Origin: Tannerella sp.
Lineage (GTDB): Bacteria > Bacteroidota > Bacteroidia > Bacteroidales > Tannerellaceae
Reading direction: 5' to 3'
Assembly: GCA_031275525.1 (NCBI GenBank)
Contig: JAISOP010000002.1
Location: 1-5,086, forward strand
DNA: 5,086 nucleotides
The notes under the pieces were generated by a model that was not told the origin of the DNA, did not search any database, and worked only from the letters and a program-made list of their open reading frames with translations. Below are positions 1 to 5,086 of this stretch, one piece after another. A program made the translations under genes and the position numbers. Position 1 is the first letter of the stretch. Each line of letters begins with the position of its first letter.

Positions 1-272
1 CGTTCCCGGGAACGGAGTTCCACCGCCTGGCCACGGAAAACCACTGGATAGAGGGCGGCGAGTATGTGCCCACCGACGTGCAACACCATTCCATCCTCTC
101 CTACCCGGGCCTGAGCAGCCGGGAAATGGAAAAACTCCTGTTCCGGTACAACCTCCGCTTCTTCCTGCGTCCCGGGTTCATCCGGTCGCAAATCCGCCGC
201 TTCTCCTCCTTCTCCGAATTCCGGAAAGCCTGCAAGGCGCTGAAAAACAAACTTACCCGTTCCCGGAAGTAA
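1..272 (+). CDS. B12-binding-domain radical SAM protein, C-terminal fragment (5' end outside window)
   Basis: The frame is open from the left edge (first whole codon at base 3) to a TAA at 270-272, giving about 89 residues of a longer protein. A GTG at 66 is inside the frame and is not a likely start, because recognisable sequence precedes it. The visible part begins FPGTEFHRLA, which resembles the end of the TIM-barrel core in cobalamin-binding radical SAM enzymes (PGT followed by a helix). It continues with SYPGLSSREMEKLL and a basic tail rich in Arg, Phe and Lys (LRFFLRPGFIRSQIRRF), typical of the C-terminal extension of HpnJ/BchE-like proteins. The CxxxCxxC cluster and B12 domain would lie upstream, so the reaction and substrate cannot be read. 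The 6-base gap to the following glycosyltransferase suggests one operon. The family call rests on a short C-terminal piece and is moderately sure. Confidence 0.62.
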   Translation, partial: FPGTEFHRLATENHWIEGGEYVPTDVQHHSILSYPGLSSREMEKLLFRYNLRFFLRPGFIRSQIRRFSSFSEFRKACKALKNKLTRSRK

Positions 273-278
273 ACCCTT

Positions 279-1076
279 ATGCGGCGGCTGTCGGTAGTCA
301 TCATCGGGCACAATTCCTGGCCTTACCTGGAAAAGAACCTGGCCTCGCTACGTTTCCTTGCCGGCGACCCGCAGGCGGAGATAATCTACGTCGATAACGC
401 CTCCACCGACGCCACGCTACGTGAAATAAGGCGTCTCCACCCGCACGTCACCGTCCTCGAAAACCGGAGCAACGCCGGCATATCCGCCGCCCGGAACCGG
501 GGCATCCGCCGGGCCGGGGGCGAATACACCTGGCTGCTGGACAGCGACACGGAGGCCTCCCCCGCGGCGCTCGAAGCCATGCTCTCGTTTATGGACCACC
601 ATCCGGAGGCCGGCCTGTGTGGTTGCAAGCTCTACGGACAGGACGGGAGGATACAGGAGAGTTGCCGGAGGTTTCCCACTATATGCGGGAAACTGAAGGC
701 GGCGTGGCGGATCCTCACTCGGCGGCGCGGCAAAGCGCCTTTGGGCAGCGCACCGGACAGCGGCTACGACCTGGACGCCGACCGGCCTTTCGAGGTCGAT
801 TACCTCATCGGCGCCTGCCAACTGTTCCGCCGGACGGCGCAGGAGAAAACCGGACTGCTGGACGAACGTATCTTTTATGGGCCGGAGGACGCCGATTTCT
901 GCCTGCGGATGAGACAGTCCGGCTACAAGGTATTTTACCTGCCGCACGTCTCGATGTTCCACGCCTACCAGCGCCTCTCCTCACACCGGGTTTTCTCGCT
1001 AATCAATCTCCGGCACTTGCAGGGACTGGCCTACTATTTCCGGAAACACCGTTCCAAAGGAACTGTCAAGAAATAA
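279..1076 (+). CDS. Family 2 glycosyltransferase (GT-A fold, rhamnosyltransferase/WbbL-like)
   Basis: A complete 265-residue cytoplasmic glycosyltransferase predicted to move a sugar from a nucleotide-sugar donor to a glycan or lipid-linked acceptor. Motifs in order: an N-terminal beta strand SVVIIGHN (5-12); the nucleotide-binding VDNASTD (38-44); NAGISAARNRGI (65-76); the metal-binding DSD (88-90), where many relatives have a DxD or NPD form; YLIGACQLFRR (175-185), matching the usual SGAC acceptor-side segment; GPEDADFCLR (201-210) with the likely catalytic ED pair at 203-204; and a late His in MFHAYQ (H228). Length is near the usual size for small GT2 enzymes, with no transmembrane segment. 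The ATG lies 6 bases after the radical SAM stop and directly before the first beta strand, so the start is well supported, although no Shine-Dalgarno is visible. Donor and acceptor are unknown. It is convergent with the upxY-like gene. Confidence 0.9.
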   Translation: MRRLSVVIIGHNSWPYLEKNLASLRFLAGDPQAEIIYVDNASTDATLREIRRLHPHVTVLENRSNAGISAARNRGIRRAGGEYTWLLDSDTEASPAALEAMLSFMDHHPEAGLCGCKLYGQDGRIQESCRRFPTICGKLKAAWRILTRRRGKAPLGSAPDSGYDLDADRPFEVDYLIGACQLFRRTAQEKTGLLDERIFYGPEDADFCLRMRQSGYKVFYLPHVSMFHAYQRLSSHRVFSLINLRHLQGLAYYFRKHRSKGTVKK

Positions 1077-1083
1077 ACCTCCA

Positions 1084-1115
1084 AATCAAAGATTCAAAGA
1101 TTCAATCATTCAGGG
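1084..1115. repeat. Four degenerate tandem 8-base units (consensus ATTCAAAG-like)
   Basis: Eight bases after the glycosyltransferase stop, four consecutive octamers can be read: AATCAAAG, ATTCAAAG, ATTCAATC, ATTCAGGG. The ATTCA core recurs every 8 bases. The same octamer family, in the same orientation on the + strand and again with four units, occurs at 4963-4994 before trxB. Short ATTCAA-type tandem repeats are familiar from intergenic DNA of Bacteroidales; their function is not known to me. Confidence 0.6.
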
Positions 1116-1149
1116 AACCTCTAAAAACTCCCCACGCTACGCTCCGCAG

Positions 1150-1188
1150 AGAAAGAAAAAGTTATCCGCTCATGCACGCGCATGAGCG
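1150..1188 (-). terminator. Candidate intrinsic terminator of the minus-strand operon
   Basis: A perfect 9-bp inverted repeat, CGCTCATGC (1167-1175) and GCATGAGCG (1180-1188), encloses a 4-base loop. Read on the minus strand it begins 13 bases after the upxY-like stop and is followed, after six bases (GATAAC), by TTTTTCTTTC. This resembles a Rho-independent terminator, though the U-tract is offset from the stem. On the + strand the hairpin is followed by CAAATAAAATCATTTATTT, a much weaker U-tract, so termination of the glycosyltransferase transcript here is less likely. Confidence 0.55.
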
Positions 1189-1201
1189 CAAATAAAATCA
1201 T

Positions 1202-1717
1202 TTATTTGAGCCGGTTGAGGCGTGCGACTTTCGTCAGGTCTATGCTGACCAGGCTTCCCAGCGGTTCGATGTAGAGGATCAGGTATTTCTTCTTTATCTT
1301 CCGTATCTTCCCGGAGATGTGCCGGAACGAACCGGCGAGGATTTCGACTTCCTCGCCTTCGCAGAGCGGACGCTCAACGGCCAGTTCCAGGAAGCGGCGG
1401 ATGGCGTCGATTTCCTGCGGACGGATGACGGCCGGGCGTCCGCAGTGATATACAATGCGTATCACTCCGTGCACCTCCCGTAGCAAGGGGTGCAACTCCC
1501 CCTCCCGGCAACGGATGAAAATGTAGGAGGGAAAGAGCGGTATGTCCACCATTTTTACGCGGTCCGACCATGCGCGTGGCGCCCGGTGCAAGGGCAGGTA
1601 AGCCTCCTTGCCCAGCGCCTCCAAACGGTCTTTCACTTTCTTTTCCGCACGGGGAAGGCAGTAGAAGGCATACCAGTTGGTTTTGCTCTTTGTTTCGCTT
1701 GTCAAAAGGTCTGCCAT
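1202..1717 (-). CDS. UpxY-family transcription antiterminator (specialised NusG paralogue)
   Basis: A 171-residue protein with the layout of the UpxY branch of the NusG/RfaH superfamily: an NGN domain (about 14-110) and a C-terminal KOW-like domain (about 120-165). Recognisable NGN parts are WYAFYCLPRAEKKVKDRL (15-32), YLPLHRAPRAWSDR (40-53) and PLFPSYIFIR (60-69). The KOW-like part reads GEEVEILAGSFRHISGKI and has a degenerate core where a GPF-G-G pattern is usual; EPLGSLVSIDL (151-161) fits UpxY proteins. Relatives bind RNA polymerase and prevent early termination in the leaders of capsular or exopolysaccharide operons. The ATG directly abuts the stop of the preceding hydrolase gene (TAA then ATG), so it is co-transcribed and probably translationally coupled. 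Oddly it is last in its operon, with a terminator and a convergent gene beyond it, and no upxZ partner is visible. Family is confident; the target is unknown. Confidence 0.9.
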   Translation of the reverse strand: MADLLTSETKSKTNWYAFYCLPRAEKKVKDRLEALGKEAYLPLHRAPRAWSDRVKMVDIPLFPSYIFIRCREGELHPLLREVHGVIRIVYHCGRPAVIRPQEIDAIRRFLELAVERPLCEGEEVEILAGSFRHISGKIRKIKKKYLILYIEPLGSLVSIDLTKVARLNRLK

Positions 1718-3202
1718 TTATTTCTCAAAAGAGGAAAGATAATAGTAGGTTTCGTAGGAAGGCCGGCTCTCTATGCGGTAGCGGTTGGAGGCGGTGACGC
1801 AAAACAGGTAGCCCTTTTCGGCCTCGGCGTCCACCGGCAGGGAGATTTCCCGGTTGCGCAGGCCGGTGGCCAGGATGTAACGCGCCTGGTTGGTGTCCAG
1901 CGTGTCGGTGGGCGAGTAGTAAACGGTGTAGGTGTTTTCGCCCGGCGGGGAGAGGTCTTCCCAGGCAAGGTGCAAGTAGTCGTCTTCGCGTGTGACCGTG
2001 ATCTCCTGCGGGGCTTCCGGGGGGAGCGTGTCGGAGAGCCAGGTGAGCGGCGGAAGCTGCGCGGGAAAGCGGAACAGGTGGTTCTTTAATTCGCTGTACA
2101 GCCCCTTTTCATCCCCGACCACGAAGCCGGCGCGGAAAAAGGCGCATCCGTTGCCTCCCTGTTGGCGTACATAGTTGATCTGGCTGATCATCTCCGAGAG
2201 GTTCCAGTCGCCCTCCTTGCGGTTCAGGCGGTAGGCGCCCAGGCCGGCCACCATGTTGCGCTGGTCAACCTGTTCCACCCAGATGTTCACAAAGGGATAA
2301 AAGTCGTTGGCCCGGTAATACATCATCGGCACAATCATGTCCTGTTTGCCGGCCTGGAGCCAGGCTTTGGGGTCCTGGTAAACGTCGTCGAAGGCCGTCC
2401 ATACGGCGTTTGGCGTTTCCATGCTCCGGCGGTACTTGCCCAGGGGCGAACTGCTGACCTGTACCCAGGGCTTGGTTTGCCGCACCCGGTCATAGACGCG
2501 TTCCACCAGCCGGTTGATGTTCTCGCGCCGCCAGTCGGCCAGGCTTTTCCCCTGTCCGTAGGCGGCAAAGGTCCGGCTGTCGGGGAAGGAGTGCGCATGT
2601 TCGGGATAACGGATGTAGTCGAACTGGATGCCGTCCAGGTCGTAGCGGCTGATGATTTCTTCGACCAGGGCGAGGATATAGTCGGACGTGCCGGGATGTC
2701 CGGGGTCCAGGTACCATCCGTTGCCGTGTTGCAGGCAAAGCTCGGGACGGCGTTTCACCACAGACTGCGCCCCCTGTTCCTCGACGACCTTGGTCGAGCC
2801 GACCGGGAAGGTGACCAGGAAGGCATGGCATTCCATCCCCCGCTTGTGACATTCCTCAATGGCGAAGGCCAGCGGGTCGTAGCCCGGCAGCACGCCGTAG
2901 CTCCCCGAAAAGGCTTTGGAGGCCGGTTCGATGTCCGAAGGATAGATCACATCGCCGCGCTGCCGGGCCTGGAGGAAGACGGTGTTGAAGTTGGCTTCCT
3001 TCAGGCGGTCGAGCAGGGTGCGCAGTTCTTCTTGCTGGCGGAGGCGTCCGGCTTCGTCGGTAGCCGGCTGCGTAGGCCAGTCCAGCCCGTAAATGGTGGC
3101 CAGCCAGACGGCGCGAATCTCCCGCTTCGGCGCGTCGGACCCGGTCGCATACACCGCGCCCGCCAGCCATAGCCCTATCATGAATCTCCTGAAAAGGTTC
3201 AT
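1718..3202 (-). CDS. Exported GHL10-family glycoside hydrolase (DUF187/DigH-like) with C-terminal FN3-like domain
   Basis: A 494-residue protein predicted to be periplasmic. It has a type I signal peptide, MNLFRRFMIGLWLAGAVYA (1-19), with no lipobox Cys. The GHL10 TIM-barrel (about 26-385) starts with the family hallmark KREIRAVWLATIYGLDWP (26-43), followed by NFNTVFLQAR (71-80), PGYDPLAFAIEECHKRGME (106-124) and DGIQFDYIRYP (190-200), whose acidic residues are candidate active-site groups. Residues about 404-488 form an FN3-like beta domain (APQEITVTREDDYLHLAWED, then YTVYYS). The related E. coli DigH cleaves peptidoglycan glycan strands lacking stem peptides; the substrate here is inferred only. 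I chose the ATG at 3202: it forms an ATGA overlap with the preceding stop and puts the signal peptide at the N-terminus. A GTG at 3229 would add nine hydrophilic residues before it. Adjacent signal-bearing phosphodiesterase suggests envelope turnover. Confidence 0.9.
   Translation of the reverse strand: MNLFRRFMIGLWLAGAVYATGSDAPKREIRAVWLATIYGLDWPTQPATDEAGRLRQQEELRTLLDRLKEANFNTVFLQARQRGDVIYPSDIEPASKAFSGSYGVLPGYDPLAFAIEECHKRGMECHAFLVTFPVGSTKVVEEQGAQSVVKRRPELCLQHGNGWYLDPGHPGTSDYILALVEEIISRYDLDGIQFDYIRYPEHAHSFPDSRTFAAYGQGKSLADWRRENINRLVERVYDRVRQTKPWVQVSSSPLGKYRRSMETPNAVWTAFDDVYQDPKAWLQAGKQDMIVPMMYYRANDFYPFVNIWVEQVDQRNMVAGLGAYRLNRKEGDWNLSEMISQINYVRQQGGNGCAFFRAGFVVGDEKGLYSELKNHLFRFPAQLPPLTWLSDTLPPEAPQEITVTREDDYLHLAWEDLSPPGENTYTVYYSPTDTLDTNQARYILATGLRNREISLPVDAEAEKGYLFCVTASNRYRIESRPSYETYYYLSSFEK
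3199..3202 (-). promoter_or_regulatory. ATGA stop/start overlap (translational coupling) between phosphodiesterase and GHL10 genes
   Basis: The phosphodiesterase TGA (3201 to 3199) shares bases with the hydrolase ATG (3202 to 3200). Upstream, AGGGA touches the ATG and is too close to act as a normal Shine-Dalgarno, so re-initiation by ribosomes finishing the first gene is the likely route. This overlap is the main reason for choosing the 3202 start. Confidence 0.6.
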
Positions 3203-3975
3203 TCCCTGCGATAGGTTGTCGATATCCACTTCAAGGCGTCGTTCGGGAGGTCGGTCGTGATAAAGTCCGCGCCGGCGTCCACCATCTCGCCCATCAGCGT
3301 TGTATCATTGACCGTCCATACATTGATTCCCAACCCCAGCGCTTTGGCTTCCCTGAACCATTGCGGGTTTTTACGCATCACGTCGTAGTGATAGTCCAGT
3401 CCCGCAAAGCCCAGTTCCTTCAGTTCCTTCGGCGACAGGTCGCCGTTCAGGTAATAGACGTCCGCTTCCGGGGCCAGCCGGATGAATTCTTTGCCCGCGT
3501 CCAGGTTGAAGGTAATGAAATCCGTCCGCGGCAACAGTTTCTTTTCCTTTACCAATTCGACCGCAATCCGCGCAGCTTCCCTGTTCCTGCCGGGCGTTTC
3601 ATGCGGTTTCAACTCAAAGACCAGCCGTAGCTGCGTGCGCCGCGCAGCTTCCAGGTATTCGCGCGTTGTCGGGATTTTCTCGCCGTTCGGAAGCACAAGG
3701 TCCTTGATGGCGGCATACGCATTTTTTTGTATCTCGAGGCCTTCAATGGCGCTGTCGTGATTCACCACCGCGACGCCGTCCGCCGTCAGGTGTACATCGA
3801 ACTCTGCGGCGTAGGCGCGAATCTCGTCGGCACGTATCAGCGCCGCGATTGAGTTTTGCGCCGATCCGCGCGACTGCCAGTAGCCCCGGTGTGCAACCAC
3901 CCGGGGCCTGTCCTGCGCCGCCAGCACCTGGCACAGCGCACAAGCGGCAATCATCCATAAAATCGTTTTCTTCAT
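3199..3975 (-). CDS. Exported glycerophosphodiester phosphodiesterase (GDPD family)
   Basis: A 258-residue enzyme expected to hydrolyse glycerophosphodiesters, the deacylation products of phospholipids, to glycerol-3-phosphate and an alcohol in the periplasm. An N-terminal signal peptide (1-20, ending VLAA before QDRP) is clear. A weak lipobox-like IAAC (9-12) sits too early to be convincing. GDPD motifs in order: AHRG (28-31) with catalytic H29; EFD (58-60) with metal ligands E58 and D60; VNHD (71-74) with catalytic H73; VFELKP (119-124) with metal ligand E121; NVWTVND (218-224); and GADFITTDLP (235-244). All the expected catalytic and metal residues are present, and the length is normal for the single-domain family. 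The segment AQNS (39-42) replaces the common PENT, which I believe is usual in the Bacteroidetes branch. The ATG lies 24 bases after the trxB stop, behind an A/T-rich stretch without Shine-Dalgarno. Natural substrate headgroup unknown. Confidence 0.93.
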   Translation of the reverse strand: MKKTILWMIAACALCQVLAAQDRPRVVAHRGYWQSRGSAQNSIAALIRADEIRAYAAEFDVHLTADGVAVVNHDSAIEGLEIQKNAYAAIKDLVLPNGEKIPTTREYLEAARRTQLRLVFELKPHETPGRNREAARIAVELVKEKKLLPRTDFITFNLDAGKEFIRLAPEADVYYLNGDLSPKELKELGFAGLDYHYDVMRKNPQWFREAKALGLGINVWTVNDTTLMGEMVDAGADFITTDLPNDALKWISTTYRRE

Positions 3976-3999
3976 ATCATTATTATTTACTTGTCATCG

Positions 4000-4950
4000 T
4001 TACTCCAACAGGCAATGGCGTCTCAGGTACCGTTCGGCTTCGATGGCCGCCTTGCAGCCGCTGGCCGCCGCTGTGACGGCCTGCCGGTAAACCGGGTCGG
4101 CCACGTCGCCGGCGGCCCATACGCCCGGCAACGCCGTATAGGGCGTACCCGGACGGGTGAGGATATAACCGTTCCCGTCCGTTTCGAGCCAGGGCTTGAA
4201 GATACCGGAATTGGGCGTATGACCGATGGCGAGGAAAAAACCGTCGATGGCAATCTCCACCGTTTCTTCGTCCGGTTCGCCCTTGCGTTTCACCAGGCGG
4301 GCGCCTTCCAGGCCGTTTTCGCCAAAGAGTCCGACGGTGTTGTGTTCAAATAGCGTCCGGATGTTCGGCGTCTGAAAGACGCGCTCCTGCATCACTTTCG
4401 AGGCACGCAGGAAGGGTTTGCGTACAATCAGCCAGACCTGCGTGGCGAGACGGGAGAGGTAGAGCGCTTCTTCGCAGGCGGTGTCGCCGCCGCCAACCAC
4501 GGCTACGTTTTTCTTACGGTAGAAAAAACCGTCGCACGTGGCGCAAGCCGAAACGCCCTGACCGGCGTATTTCTGTTCGTCGGGCAGACCCAGGTATTTT
4601 GCCGAGGCGCCGGTGGCGATAATCAGCGCGTCCGTCTCAATCACCCTCTGCCCGTCAATCGTTATTTTGTATGGCGCGGCCGACAAATCCGCGCCGGTGG
4701 CCGTCCCGGCACGCACGTCCGCCCCGAAGCGGAGCGCCTGCCGCTTCATGTCTTCCATCATCTCCGTCCCGGAAACACCTTGCGGATAACCGGGGAAATT
4801 CTCCACCTCCGTGGTGGCGGTCAACTGTCCGCCCGGCTGAATGCCCTCGTACAGTACCGGGGACATGTTGGCCCGCGAGGCGTAAATGGCCGCCGTGTAA
4901 CCGGCCGGCCCCGACCCGATAATCAAACATCCTACTCTTTCTTTATCCAT
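4000..4950 (-). CDS. trxB: Thioredoxin reductase (NADPH-dependent, low-Mr flavoprotein)
   Basis: A 316-residue cytoplasmic FAD enzyme that passes electrons from NADPH to thioredoxin, keeping protein thiols reduced. In order: the FAD-binding Rossmann motif IGSGPAG (11-17); PGGQLTATTEVENFPGYP (39-56); IIATGA (110-115); the redox-active CATC disulfide (136-139) followed by DGFFYRKK; the NADPH-binding GGGDTA (153-158); the basic segment VRKPFLRASK (176-185), in the position of the HRRxxxR motif that contacts the NADPH 2'-phosphate; and the C-terminal FAD motif AAGDVAD (279-285). Length matches the family, and no key residue is missing. The ATG at 4950 lies directly before the first beta strand and is preceded by an A/T-rich leader (TTTTTAAATTGAC) with no Shine-Dalgarno, normal for Bacteroidetes. 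It is the first gene of the four-gene minus-strand operon. Confidence 0.97.
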   Translation of the reverse strand: MDKERVGCLIIGSGPAGYTAAIYASRANMSPVLYEGIQPGGQLTATTEVENFPGYPQGVSGTEMMEDMKRQALRFGADVRAGTATGADLSAAPYKITIDGQRVIETDALIIATGASAKYLGLPDEQKYAGQGVSACATCDGFFYRKKNVAVVGGGDTACEEALYLSRLATQVWLIVRKPFLRASKVMQERVFQTPNIRTLFEHNTVGLFGENGLEGARLVKRKGEPDEETVEIAIDGFFLAIGHTPNSGIFKPWLETDGNGYILTRPGTPYTALPGVWAAGDVADPVYRQAVTAAASGCKAAIEAERYLRRHCLLE

Positions 4951-4962
4951 GTCAATTTAAAA

Positions 4963-4994
4963 ATTCAATGATTCAATAATTCAATGATTCAGTA
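4963..4994. repeat. Four tandem 8-base units (ATTCAATG) in the trxB leader
   Basis: Four consecutive octamers read ATTCAATG, ATTCAATA, ATTCAATG, ATTCAGTA, starting 12 bases upstream of the trxB start codon. Units 1 and 3 are identical, and units 2 and 4 differ from them by one and by two bases. The array has the same period, copy number and orientation as the one at 1084-1115, and its fourth unit likewise begins ATTCAG. If the promoter call at 5070-5077 is right, the array lies in the transcribed 5' leader, as CATTGAAT on the RNA. Confidence 0.75.
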
Positions 4995-5069
4995 ATGCCG
5001 GCTATTAAGGGGGTGCGGAAAATAAAGGTTTACCGATAACTTTCCTGTTTCGCAGCCATTGGAATTACA

Positions 5070-5077
5070 CAAATCTA
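5070..5077 (-). promoter_or_regulatory. Candidate Bacteroidetes -7 promoter element for trxB operon
   Basis: On the minus strand the octamer TAGATTTG matches the Bacteroidetes primary-sigma -7 consensus TAnnTTTG at every fixed position. It would start transcription near 5063, giving a leader of roughly 110 bases before the trxB ATG. The partner -33 element (TTTG-like) would lie beyond the right edge, so it cannot be confirmed. An 8-base match can occur by chance, and no transcript evidence is available. Confidence 0.4.
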
Positions 5078-5086
5078 TACCGCGTG

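Noticed and set aside
66..272. A separate small 68-codon gene starting at GTG 66
   Set aside because: The frame is open to the window edge and the upstream codons read as radical SAM C-terminal sequence (FPGTEFHRLA), so this is the end of a longer gene.
417..962. 181-codon minus-strand frame inside the glycosyltransferase
   Set aside because: It is antisense to a GT2 gene with all expected motifs, and no domain is recognisable.
617..1195. 192-codon + strand frame overlapping the glycosyltransferase and running past its stop
   Set aside because: It is a shifted reading of the GT2 gene. The correct frame keeps the ED motif and stops at 1076, with no sign of a frameshift.
1490..2089. 199-codon open frame on the + strand across the upxY-like/GHL10 junction
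   Set aside because: It overlaps two well-supported minus-strand genes and its product has no recognisable motif.
2162..3172. 336-codon open frame on the + strand, antisense to the GHL10 gene
   Set aside because: The opposite strand encodes a clear full-length GHL10 protein with a signal peptide. The antisense product (rich in Val, Gly, His) shows no recognisable domain; long antisense frames are expected in G+C-rich coding DNA.
3203..3229. Upstream GTG start at 3229 for the GHL10 gene
   Set aside because: It would add nine hydrophilic residues before the signal peptide and enlarge the overlap with the preceding gene; the ATG at 3202 gives an ATGA junction and a standard signal peptide.
5024..5043. 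Imperfect palindrome AAAGGTTTACCGATAACTTT in the trxB leader as an operator
   Set aside because: The arms match at only about half the inner positions and no regulator gene is nearby, so it is not better than chance.
4994..5086. C-terminal end of an upstream minus-strand gene
   Set aside because: One minus-strand frame is open from the right edge to a TGA overlapping the octamer array, but its roughly 30 residues resemble nothing I recognise, and the region also carries the promoter candidate.

Overview
The window looks like chromosomal DNA of a Bacteroidota species, most likely order Bacteroidales, with high G+C (roughly 55-60% by eye, not counted). Reasons: a UpxY-type NusG paralogue, a family known mainly from Bacteroides capsule loci; a Bacteroidetes-style GHL10 hydrolase and glycerophosphodiesterase; start codons with no clear Shine-Dalgarno but A/T-rich leaders; and a match to the Bacteroidetes -7 promoter element (TAnnTTTG). 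I cannot name the genus. G+C is higher than in typical Bacteroides or Parabacteroides.

Layout. The left part (1-1076) is on the + strand. It holds the C-terminal end of a B12-binding radical SAM protein, cut by the window edge, then after 6 bases a complete family 2 glycosyltransferase. They look like the last two genes of an envelope-glycan or lipid-modification operon whose start lies to the left. Positions 1077-1201 are a non-coding gap between convergent genes, with four 8-base repeat units and a perfect 9-bp hairpin that best fits a terminator for the minus-strand genes.

The rest (1202-4950) is a compact minus-strand operon read right to left: thioredoxin reductase (trxB), an exported glycerophosphodiester phosphodiesterase, an exported GHL10 glycoside hydrolase with a C-terminal FN3-like domain, and a UpxY-like antiterminator. 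The gaps are 24 bases, a 4-base ATGA overlap, and 0 bases. The right end (4951-5086) is the trxB leader. It has four more 8-base repeat units of the same kind and a candidate -7 element about 120 bases before the start codon.

How the genes may work together: trxB is a cytoplasmic redox housekeeping enzyme. The two hydrolases are predicted to act in the periplasm on glycerophosphodiesters and on glycan, possibly peptidoglycan. The UpxY-like protein should act on RNA polymerase during transcription of a polysaccharide-type operon, but none lies downstream of it here. I see no clearly new system. The points most worth checking are the misplaced upxY-like gene and the matching 8-base repeat arrays on both sides of the minus-strand operon.
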